Shown here: piece after piece, positions 44,223-51,336 of the stretch | Layout: each line of letters begins with the position of its first letter | How positions within the stretch are numbered: position 1 is the first letter of the stretch | Source: JAGNXB01 sp964471595 | GTDB lineage: Bacteria > Bacteroidota > Bacteroidia > Chitinophagales > Saprospiraceae | Assembly: GCA_964471595.1 (NCBI GenBank) | Contig: CAYYGN010000011.1 | Span: 1-64,000 of the forward strand | Length of the DNA stretch: 64,000 bases | Direction of reading: 5' to 3' | The notes under the pieces: model-generated | The model's database searches: none | Seen by the model: the letters and a program-made list of their open reading frames with translations, nothing else | Told to the model about the DNA's origin: nothing | Translations under genes and position numbers: made by a program

Positions 44223-44729
44223 ATGAACAACCTCCTCCTCCTCCTCACCACCCTCCTCCTGGCCCTCCTGGCCGGATGCAAGAAGGAAGAACCTACCTAT
44301 CACAGAGACATCTTCCGCTGCAAGGTCAACGGCGAGGAGTGGGTGGCTACCTGCCCCTCCGATGGCCTCTTCGGCTGCAAGCCCATCGACTGCCAGTATT
44401 ACTGGAAGGATACGAAAGGATTTGAGATAGCTGGTATTAATAGAAGTTTTCAAAATGAAATCTATCAGTCTATGAGTTTTTCGAGATACACAACTATTAT
44501 TGGAGAAAATTTGATTCCTTTTAGGAAATCTATATTTAAAGATTGGAACAAACATGATAATTGTATTGGTCATGATTTGGACACCACCTCAGTAAGGCGC
44601 TTGACGATCCTGGAAGTGGATACCGTCAATTTTCTGATCAAAGGCACTTTCGAGTTCACTGCTATCAATGCCTGCCAGGATACCATGCGGATCACCGACG
44701 GCTTCTTCCATATCAATTTTCGATTTTAA
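44223..44729 (+). CDS. Lipoprotein array copy C
   Basis: A complete 168-residue putative lipoprotein. The signal peptide ends LLAGC, followed by KKEEPTYHRDIFRCKVNGEEWVATC. A variable middle part (residues about 65-115, AT-rich DNA) has SFQNEIYQSMSFSRYTTIIGENL. The conserved C-terminus is VRRLTILEVDTVNFLIKGTFE then ITDGFFHINFRF. The order (FxCKVNGxxW near the start, IxGTFEFTA and a TDGxF end) resembles the DUF6252-type Bacteroidota lipoproteins, so a cell-surface role is inferred. Spacers on both sides are 24 nt. Confidence 0.75.
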   Translation: MNNLLLLLTTLLLALLAGCKKEEPTYHRDIFRCKVNGEEWVATCPSDGLFGCKPIDCQYYWKDTKGFEIAGINRSFQNEIYQSMSFSRYTTIIGENLIPFRKSIFKDWNKHDNCIGHDLDTTSVRRLTILEVDTVNFLIKGTFEFTAINACQDTMRITDGFFHINFRF

Positions 44730-44753
44730 TGTTACTCACATAAACCCCAAACA

Positions 44754-45269
44754 ATGAAATATCTCGCTCTTCTCCTCATTACCATGATCTCCCTGGCAAC
44801 CTCGTGTCAAAAAGAAAATCCCAAAACACCCGATAATTGGCACAAAGATGTGTTCCGCTGCAAGGTCAACGGCAAGGATTGGATCCCAAAATGTGTTTCT
44901 GATCCCCTTTTTGGATGTAATGCGGTAGACTGCCAGTATTACTTTGATAATAAAGGTTTTGAGATAGGTGCTGTTAGGAGAATTCCTCTCGACTCAATTC
45001 AGGAATCTATTGGACTTTTTGCACGACCTATACTTATAGGAAACAATTTAACTATCTTTCCTGCTGAAAACAATTTTGTTAATATGAAAAATAAATCTGG
45101 TTGTAGATTTTATACAATCAATCCAAATCTGTCATATACTATTATGATATTTGAGATTGACACAGTAAAGTTTCTTATTAAAGGCGCTTTTGAATTTTCG
45201 GCTATTAACAATTGTCAAGATACAGTTAGGATTACAGATGGTTTCTTTCATGTAAACTTCCGATTTTAA
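44754..45269 (+). CDS. Lipoprotein array copy D
   Basis: A complete 171-residue putative lipoprotein. Its first 40 residues and upstream spacer are nearly identical to copy B, while the segment KCVSDPLFGCNAVDC matches copy A, and GFEIG matches copy C. After residue 65 it diverges strongly at DNA level and is AT-rich even where the protein end (VKFLIKGAFEFSAINNCQDTV) is conserved. This mixture indicates mosaic exchange between copies. The last of the closely related genes; 98 nt follow before the next gene. Confidence 0.75.
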   Translation: MKYLALLLITMISLATSCQKENPKTPDNWHKDVFRCKVNGKDWIPKCVSDPLFGCNAVDCQYYFDNKGFEIGAVRRIPLDSIQESIGLFARPILIGNNLTIFPAENNFVNMKNKSGCRFYTINPNLSYTIMIFEIDTVKFLIKGAFEFSAINNCQDTVRITDGFFHVNFRF

Positions 45270-45367
45270 TCTAATATATTTTCCATGGTGTACTCAATAA
45301 GAGTTGATGAACACCTTTGCTCAAACGATTTTCTCATATCAATAATTAACATTTAAACCTTCCTGCC

Positions 45368-45805
45368 ATGAAACTCCTTTTACTATTAATCACCTGGATC
45401 GCTATTATCCTACCGTGTGCCACACAGACTCCGGATTCAACCATGGAAGAGCGCATCCTCGGGGCCTTGTCCCAGCTCAACTATGACTCCCTCGTCACCG
45501 GAATCCATATAGATCGAGTGCCTCAATATCTGCCAGTGGAGATAATCAATGGTGTTGAATATTCGGATAGTATCGAGATGAGCTGGGAAGCACTCACGAT
45601 GCTATACGGCATGTTGGCTTATTGCCAGGTGGACACCATCCATTTTCCCTTACTAGATAGTGCTTATATAGAGGCCTGGCAGAGCTTGGAAGATCTCGAC
45701 ACCACTGTCATTGGTGGCCTTTGGATGCGCTATGACCGCTTCAAACCGCTTTATAATGTCGGTTTAAAATGGGTGACAGAACCAAGTACCATATTTAGTT
45801 GTTAG
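45368..45805 (+). CDS. Small exported protein, possibly truncated
   Basis: A 145-residue protein with a signal peptide (MKLLLLLITWIAIILPCATQ) and a helical, acidic mature part (MEERILGALSQLNYDSLVTG, IEMSWEALTMLYGMLAYCQ, WMRYDRFKPLYNVGLKWVTE). It is unrelated to the lipoprotein copies. The abrupt end in WVTEPSTIFSC and the AT-rich flank suggest that it may be the N-terminal stub of a larger secreted protein. I do not recognise the family. It lies within the accessory island. Confidence 0.5.
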   Translation: MKLLLLLITWIAIILPCATQTPDSTMEERILGALSQLNYDSLVTGIHIDRVPQYLPVEIINGVEYSDSIEMSWEALTMLYGMLAYCQVDTIHFPLLDSAYIEAWQSLEDLDTTVIGGLWMRYDRFKPLYNVGLKWVTEPSTIFSC

Positions 45806-45826
45806 TGAGTTGTTAATAATAGTTAG

Positions 45827-45846
45827 ATCTTATCTCCGAATAAGAT
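45827..45846 (+). terminator. Weak hairpin after the small exported protein
   Basis: ATCTTAT (45827-45833) pairs with ATAAGAT (45840-45846) around a 6-nt loop, followed by AT-rich sequence. It is 22 nt after the stop codon. Confidence 0.35.
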
Positions 45847-45926
45847 TATATAATAAATTAGCACTTGAAAATTGGACAGCCAGCCATGTTTTTTAGTTCT
45901 CACCACTATTTAATAATAAAGTAGGA

Positions 45927-46508
45927 ATGAACAGCCATTTTACGTTGTTTGCCATTGGAGTCATCATTGCATTTCTTTGTAGTGTTTCAGGTTGTAAGAA
46001 AATTGATTTTCTTAATCCCTGTGTGCCCCCTCCTGCCGTAGTACCTTCCAAAACCAGTAAAGGCCTGAATACCTTTGGGTGTAAAGTCAATGGTAAATCG
46101 TGGAGTTATAATCCTGTACCTTATTTTTGGAATTGGGAAAAAGGGCTTTACTGTGTTTATACAGAACCTTGGGATCATGTGAATATTCGCGCTACAAGAA
46201 ATTATAAGTTGTCTTGTGATTCTGTAGTCCAGCGTATAACGTTTAGTATAAAATATGTAAATGGAAATGATTCTTTGAAAATGCCTTTCAGTAGTTATAT
46301 ATTCCAAGATTTTCAAAATAAATGCAATGGCAAAATCAAAGAATACGAGCTTGACACCATACAACCATATGGGGTCCATTTATTTTATAAAGACTTGAAA
46401 AAGCGAATATTCTCTGGAACTTTTTATTTTACGGCTATAAGCAAGGATTGTCTTGATACGGTTCGAATTACAGACGGAGTATTTGATATCGTCGCAGATC
46501 CAGGCTAA
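45927..46508 (+). CDS. Distant relative of the lipoprotein array
   Basis: A 193-residue putative lipoprotein. The signal region ends in FLCSVSGC (lipobox). The mature part keeps the family landmarks: TFGCKVNGKSW near residue 50, a variable centre with YKLSCDSVVQRITFSIKYVNG, and the end GTFYFTAISKDCLDTVRITDGVFDI. It is much more divergent than copies A-D, so it is an older paralogue. The DNA is AT-rich. It is the right-hand end of the accessory island. Confidence 0.7.
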   Translation: MNSHFTLFAIGVIIAFLCSVSGCKKIDFLNPCVPPPAVVPSKTSKGLNTFGCKVNGKSWSYNPVPYFWNWEKGLYCVYTEPWDHVNIRATRNYKLSCDSVVQRITFSIKYVNGNDSLKMPFSSYIFQDFQNKCNGKIKEYELDTIQPYGVHLFYKDLKKRIFSGTFYFTAISKDCLDTVRITDGVFDIVADPG

Positions 46509-46510
46509 AA

Positions 46511-46568
46511 TGATATATCAGACTTGTCTATTTTCTTCAACTATTTCATAAACCAGACTTATATATCA
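46511..46568. repeat. AT-rich inverted repeat with internal direct repeat
   Basis: TGATATAT (46511-46518) and ATATATCA (46561-46568) are exact inverted copies, and CAGACTT follows the first arm and precedes the second. The loop is 42 nt. It lies in the 188-nt gap between convergent genes at the right edge of the island and may be a remnant of a mobile element end or a regulatory structure. Confidence 0.3.
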
Positions 46569-46696
46569 TGTTACTGTTATAAATCCCACTCACGACTGTT
46601 GGCAATTGCAATTTTAGCCCAGGGAACATTGTTAATTGGTCAAATCCTTGAACATTCACCGGAGGATAGCAGGGTTCATCGAAGATCGATATGGAA

Positions 46697-47140
46697 TCAT
46701 ATTTCCTCGGCGAGATCCCGGATCGTAGCCAACACTTCCTGCCATCCTTCGGCTGACGCGAAGCGATGCATGCCGTTTTCCACCCGGTTGAAATCCCCCT
46801 GGGCAACGGTCAGCAGCGTGCCTGTCCTGGTCTTTTTGAGGGTATAGGTCGTCGTCAGGTAATTGGCGGGTATGTCTTCATAAGGCCCTTGCGGGTCGAA
46901 AGCGGTAAAAGACAACAAAACGGGTGGTTCAAACCGGAGAACATTTCCCAGGACATGGACGGTACCATCCAACTTGCCTTTCCACAGGAGCGTGCTTCCG
47001 GGCAGCCAGTCGGTTTCCGGAACGCAGTGGAACATGAACAGCGGGGTAAAAGCCGGATCGGTGAGCAAAGACCATACAGTATCCGGCGGAGCCTGTATCT
47101 CCACCGAGCAGGCGTAGTAAAGGGGTTTGGCAGGCCTCAT
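46697..47140 (-). CDS. SRPBCC (START-like) domain protein
   Basis: A 147-residue protein of the SRPBCC/AHSA1 fold. It starts with the typical strand ACSVEIQAPPDTVWSLLTDPAFT, has GSTLLWKG, LGNVLRFEPPVLLSF and ends with the long helix GWQEVLATIRDLAEE. Such proteins bind small hydrophobic ligands or act as co-chaperone domains; nothing points to one ligand. The start lies 10 nt downstream of the strong hairpin that follows the V-ATPase operon. Confidence 0.8.
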   Translation of the reverse strand: MRPAKPLYYACSVEIQAPPDTVWSLLTDPAFTPLFMFHCVPETDWLPGSTLLWKGKLDGTVHVLGNVLRFEPPVLLSFTAFDPQGPYEDIPANYLTTTYTLKKTRTGTLLTVAQGDFNRVENGMHRFASAEGWQEVLATIRDLAEEI

Positions 47141-47150
47141 GATGCAAATG

Positions 47151-47186
47151 CCCTACGCCCGGCAGGCCATCCTGCCGGGCGTAGGG
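47151..47186 (-). terminator. Perfect 16-bp hairpin after the V-ATPase operon
   Basis: The arm CCCTACGCCCGGCAGG (47151-47166) pairs without mismatch with its complement at 47171-47186 around a 4-nt loop. It begins 3 nt after the stop of the c-ring gene on the minus strand. The tail is only weakly U-rich (CATTTGCAT), and the next start codon is 10 nt away, so it may terminate transcription or protect the 3' end of the operon mRNA. Confidence 0.75.
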
Positions 47187-47189
47187 TGA

Positions 47190-47645
47190 TCATAGTCCGG
47201 CGCTGATCAGGAAGGCAGCGGCGAAGGCGATGATGGCATAGAGTTCGGGGAATACCGCAAGAACGATGGTGCGTCCGAATACGTCATGTCCCGAAGCGAT
47301 GCCTTCAATCCCGTGAGCGACCACCTCTCCCTGTTTGATGGCCGAATAGAGCCCGGCCAACCCCAGGCCGATACCGGCGGCGAGAATGGCAGCTCCCTGG
47401 GCGACGGTCAGGTCACCCAGTTCGGCGATACGACCGTTCATGACAAAGAAGCCAATGAAGCCATAAAGGCCTTGAGAACCGGGCAGGGCGCTCAGAATCA
47501 GATAATTGCCGAAGGCGTCCGGTTTTTTCTTCAGCGCGCCGATCGAGGTTTTGCCCCCAATGGATACGCCTATGGAAGAGCCAATACCGGGCAGGCCGAT
47601 CATGAGTCCAACGCCGATGTAGGCGAGGATGAAGGCAATGCTCAT
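47190..47645 (-). CDS. ntpK: V/A-type ATPase subunit K (membrane rotor, c-ring)
   Basis: A 151-residue proteolipid with four hydrophobic helices, formed by a duplicated hairpin. The carboxylate is Glu134 in FPELYAIIAF. The residues that bind Na+ in Enterococcus hirae NtpK (Leu61, Thr64, Gln65, Gln110, Glu139) have counterparts here: Leu54, Ser57, Gln58 (LPGSQGLYGF), Gln105 (AIKQGEV) and Glu134. This suggests a sodium-coupled rotor. It is the last gene of the operon and its start overlaps the end of the subunit I gene by 4 nt (ATGA). Confidence 0.92.
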   Translation of the reverse strand: MSIAFILAYIGVGLMIGLPGIGSSIGVSIGGKTSIGALKKKPDAFGNYLILSALPGSQGLYGFIGFFVMNGRIAELGDLTVAQGAAILAAGIGLGLAGLYSAIKQGEVVAHGIEGIASGHDVFGRTIVLAVFPELYAIIAFAAAFLISAGL

Positions 47646-49420
47646 AGTTCAGGATTTAATTTTTTGGAAAAAGGAAGATAGGGTTTGCCGCCGCCGGAAA
47701 AACCGGCATTTTTATAGAATTCCACAAAGGTGAGACGCATGGGATGGACAAAGGCGCTGAGGGTGGCCAGAAAGAAATTCATGCCGTGACCTACCGCCAG
47801 GATTATCAGGAAAAAGAGCCACCCGATAATGGATCCATCCCCTTTTACACTCGTGGCGATATCGTTGACTACCAGTCCGAGGATGGAAGATGAAAGTCCG
47901 AGCGCGAACAACCGGATATAGGAAAGCATGTCGCCGACGAGGCCGGAAGCGCCATACAACTCCCACAGACCCAGGCCGACGCGTTTGAAGATATTGCCCT
48001 TGGGTTCGGAGAACAACAGGATCAGCGCTGTACCGGCGAGTGTAATCCATACATTGGACGGGGCGGCCCACTCATTCCACATCATGACCGCGCCGACGAG
48101 GGCGATCAGCCAGCCGGCAGGGGCAAGGCCGTAAACCCAACCGAACTGGAGAGCCCGGTTGAAGACCCTGATCAGCATACCGGCAGCGATTTGTACGAGG
48201 CCGATCCACAATGCGAGCTCGAAGAGCTGATCGGATTGGAGCACGTAGGGGGCCAGGGGTTTGAAAAAGGCAAAATTGGCCAGGGGAATACTGAAGAGCG
48301 ACCCGGTGATCACGCCAACGACCATGGTGGCAAAGCTGAGCCATTGCAAAAGGGTCAGGGCTTCGCGATAGGGTTTTCCTGCGGGCAGATATTTGAAGAC
48401 GGTCCCTGCCAGAAAAAGGAGGGCGCCGTAGCCCAGGTCGCCGAGACAGAGCCCGAAAAACAAGGTAAAGAAGGGAGCGAAATAAGCGGTGAGGTCCAGT
48501 TCGGAGGCACTGGGCAGGGCAAACAGTTTGCCAATGGGCTGGAAGAGACGTGCGAAGCGGTTGTTGTTGAGCAGTACGGGGATGTCATCTTCCGGAGTGA
48601 CGGGCAGGTTCATCCAGACGATCTGGCCCTGGTCCAGACGATGTTCGAAGGCCTTCCGGTGTTCATCGGGCACCCAGGCCTCAAGATAGATCAGTTTGCC
48701 GGAGTCGTCTTTCCGGGATTGATACATGGCCTGATGCCAGCTCACGGCCCCTGCTAAGGCGTCCATGGCCTGGCGGAGGGCATTGCGGCGGGCCGCCAGG
48801 GCGTTGAGTCCTCGTTCGTTCTCTTCGATCTGCGCCAACACTTCTCCATGGCGGGTATGCATGTCAGCCGGGACCATGTCCGGGGGAGAAATCTGTTCGG
48901 CATCGATTTCAGGGGCAGCCGGCCGGTCGGTGAGAAGAACGAAATGGACGGTATCGCTTCCTTCCCGGAAGGTCACGAGGGTGAATCGGTTTTTCCATTG
49001 GGGTTGGAAGGCGCGGGCGGGACAACGGAAAAAGTGGGCATACACGCCATTTTGGGCCAGTTGGCGAAAGTGGCCGAGCGGGACGTCCTCCCACTCCTGA
49101 AGCAGAGAGATTTGAGCTTTCAGGTTTTGCAGGGACTGCTCGAGGGCATAGCGCCATTCGATGCGGCTTTCCAGTTCGCGGACGAGATCATGGGCCAAGG
49201 GACATTGGTCTTCAGGGAGGGCAGGCACCTGGCGATCTTCCAGCATTTGGTGCCAGGCTTTGTAGCGCTGCCATTTGGTGACGAGTTCTTCGGAAGCGGG
49301 AGCCCATCCCTGCTGATGTTCGCGGATATGTGCGACACCGGACTCCCGGAGGTCTTCCAGGAAGTCGCGAAAATCGTCGTGATGAGCCACGAAGATGTAT
49401 TTGTGCATTCGGGCGATCAT
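47642..49420 (-). CDS. ntpI: V/A-type ATPase subunit I (stator, a-subunit)
   Basis: A 592-residue protein. The first half is cytosolic and coiled (MIARMHKYIFVAHHDD...; LVRELESRIEWRYALEQ; VLAQIEENERGLNALAARR). The second half (from about residue 310) holds about seven or eight transmembrane helices, with FFGLCLGDLGYGALLF, YIRLFALGLSSSILGLVVND (the conserved arginine helix) and GHGMNFFLATLSAFVHPMRL. It forms the ion half-channels against the K ring. Its start overlaps the subunit D stop by 4 nt. Confidence 0.93.
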   Translation of the reverse strand: MIARMHKYIFVAHHDDFRDFLEDLRESGVAHIREHQQGWAPASEELVTKWQRYKAWHQMLEDRQVPALPEDQCPLAHDLVRELESRIEWRYALEQSLQNLKAQISLLQEWEDVPLGHFRQLAQNGVYAHFFRCPARAFQPQWKNRFTLVTFREGSDTVHFVLLTDRPAAPEIDAEQISPPDMVPADMHTRHGEVLAQIEENERGLNALAARRNALRQAMDALAGAVSWHQAMYQSRKDDSGKLIYLEAWVPDEHRKAFEHRLDQGQIVWMNLPVTPEDDIPVLLNNNRFARLFQPIGKLFALPSASELDLTAYFAPFFTLFFGLCLGDLGYGALLFLAGTVFKYLPAGKPYREALTLLQWLSFATMVVGVITGSLFSIPLANFAFFKPLAPYVLQSDQLFELALWIGLVQIAAGMLIRVFNRALQFGWVYGLAPAGWLIALVGAVMMWNEWAAPSNVWITLAGTALILLFSEPKGNIFKRVGLGLWELYGASGLVGDMLSYIRLFALGLSSSILGLVVNDIATSVKGDGSIIGWLFFLIILAVGHGMNFFLATLSAFVHPMRLTFVEFYKNAGFSGGGKPYLPFSKKLNPEL

Positions 49421-50013
49421 GGCAGGGCGGATTCTTTTTTCTTTTTCAGCATTTTCATGGCGGCCATGGCCAGGTTTTGCTCGTCCTCCAGGAAGCGTTT
49501 GATCCGGCGGATGGCATCCTCATGTTCCGGGATTTGCACTTTCTCGAAGAGGTTGAGCTTTTGGGTGGTCCGTTTGCGTTCGAATTCGAAAACGGCGGTC
49601 TGGACTTCGAGCATGTGCAGCCGGATACGGGCCTCCATTACGTCTTGCAGGAGGAGCATGCCTTGCGCCGTCCAGAGGGGTGCATCCAGCAAGGTGCCGG
49701 AAAGGGGCTGGAAGGTGACGGAACGGAAGGAGCGGAAAGGTACCCCCGCGAGTTTGCCGGAAGCGGTGTCCACACTGGCGATGCGGACCAGGTTGGGGTC
49801 GAACTCCGCCCAGAGTTCCCCGGCGGAAGCGGCCTTCCGGCGGGCTTCCTGCAGGTGGCGCTCTGCATCAAGGCAGAGGTTTTGCAACCGCTTGACCTCC
49901 AGCCGGAGGGCTGCCTCTTTGGCCCGCAGGGTGGGCAGGGCCGCCTGGCGGATCTTCAGCCCTTTGATCAGTTGCTGAAGGGAAACCTTGTTGAACTGGA
50001 ATTTCAGTGCCAT
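49417..50013 (-). CDS. ntpD: V/A-type ATPase subunit D (central shaft)
   Basis: A 198-residue coiled-coil protein that forms the rotating shaft inside the A3B3 head. The N-terminal helix (MALKFQFNKVSLQQLIKGLKI) and the C-terminal helix (RTTQKLNLFEKVQIPEHEDAIRRI) are typical. The start at 50013 overlaps the subunit B stop by one base; an upstream extension within the B gene was rejected. The length is normal. Confidence 0.92.
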   Translation of the reverse strand: MALKFQFNKVSLQQLIKGLKIRQAALPTLRAKEAALRLEVKRLQNLCLDAERHLQEARRKAASAGELWAEFDPNLVRIASVDTASGKLAGVPFRSFRSVTFQPLSGTLLDAPLWTAQGMLLLQDVMEARIRLHMLEVQTAVFEFERKRTTQKLNLFEKVQIPEHEDAIRRIKRFLEDEQNLAMAAMKMLKKKKESALP

Positions 50014-51335
50014 CAGTCCGGCCAGTATTTGCGGATCAATTGTTCCTTGACACTCACTTCTTCCCGGGTGAAATGGGCCGCCAGGATCCGCCACAGGCGG
50101 TCGAGAATGGCATCCATATCGAGATTGACGTCGATGGAAAGAATTTGTTCGGTGTAATCGCGGGCAAAGCGGATGGCGCGCACGTCATAATCGGTCAGAT
50201 CAAACCCGTTCTCTTTTTTCGAGCGGGCTTCTGCGGCATCGGCATAAAGACGGATGGCCGTATTCATGATCTGTGGGTGGTCTTCGCGTGTTTTTTTGCC
50301 GATCACCAATTGCTTGAGCCGGGAGAGGCTGCGGAACGGGTCGATGATGATCTTGCCGGTATCGGTGTCCTTTCTCAGGAACAACTGGCCCTCGGTGATG
50401 TACCCGGTATTGTCGGGAATGGCATGGGTAATGTCGCCCTGATTGAGGGTGGTGACGGCGAGAATGGTGATGGAGCCACCCCCGGCCGGCAATTGGAGGG
50501 ATTTTTCATAGATCCGGGCCAGGTCGGAGTACAGCGATCCGGGCATGCTGTCTTTGGAGGGGATCTGGTCCATCCGGTTGGCCACGATGCTGAGGGCATC
50601 GGCATACAGCGTCATGTCGGTGAGGAGGACCAGCACCTTTTCGTTGTTGGTGATGGCAAAGTGCTCGGCGGCGGCGAGGGCGAGCTCCGGAATGAGGAGT
50701 CGCTCGACGGGTTGGTCCTGCGTGGTATTGACAAAGGCGACGATTCGGTCGAGGACGCCGGCCTGCCGGAAGGTGTCCCGGTAATACAGGTAATCGTCAT
50801 AGGACAGGCCCATGCCGCCAAGGATGATCTTGTCGGCCCGGGCGCGGAGGGCTACGGTCGCCATGACCTCATTATAAGGCTGGTCGGGGTCGGCGAAGAA
50901 GGGAATTTTCTGACCGCCCACGAGTGTGTTGTTGAGGTCGATACCCGGCAACCCGGTGAGTATGGGCTCGAAGGGCTGGGCGCGACGGACGGGGTTGGCG
51001 GATGGACCCCCCAGAGAAATGCGCTGTCCTTCGACAGGAGGGAGACCATCCAGGGGTTCGGCGTAGGCATTGAGGAAGCGCCCCAGCAACTGATCGCCGA
51101 TCGGCATGTCGGGATACCGGCCGAGAAAGAGGACTTCGGCATCGTTGGAAAGCCCTTCCGTTCCGGAAAAGATTTGAAGGGTCACCGACTGGCCTTTGAC
51201 CCGGACCACCTGAGCCAGGCGTCCGCCGACAATGGCGAGTTCCTCGTTGTGCGCACCCGGCGCATCGAGGGTACATGTCGCCCTGGTGATGTCGCGGAGA
51301 TGGTGATAGCGTTTAGCAAACGGATTGATTTCCAT
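50013..51335 (-). CDS. ntpB: V/A-type ATPase subunit B (non-catalytic head)
   Basis: A 440-residue subunit that alternates with A in the head. As expected for B it has no intact Walker A motif. The nucleotide-fold landmarks are LPGIDLNNTLVGGQKIP, LLTDMTLYADALSIVANRMD and GSLYSDLARIYEKSLQ, followed by ITILAVTTLNQGDITHAIPD. The gene starts 1 nt after the subunit A stop and overlaps D by one base. The length is normal. Confidence 0.94.
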   Translation of the reverse strand: MEINPFAKRYHHLRDITRATCTLDAPGAHNEELAIVGGRLAQVVRVKGQSVTLQIFSGTEGLSNDAEVLFLGRYPDMPIGDQLLGRFLNAYAEPLDGLPPVEGQRISLGGPSANPVRRAQPFEPILTGLPGIDLNNTLVGGQKIPFFADPDQPYNEVMATVALRARADKIILGGMGLSYDDYLYYRDTFRQAGVLDRIVAFVNTTQDQPVERLLIPELALAAAEHFAITNNEKVLVLLTDMTLYADALSIVANRMDQIPSKDSMPGSLYSDLARIYEKSLQLPAGGGSITILAVTTLNQGDITHAIPDNTGYITEGQLFLRKDTDTGKIIIDPFRSLSRLKQLVIGKKTREDHPQIMNTAIRLYADAAEARSKKENGFDLTDYDVRAIRFARDYTEQILSIDVNLDMDAILDRLWRILAAHFTREEVSVKEQLIRKYWPD

Positions 51336-51336
51336 A

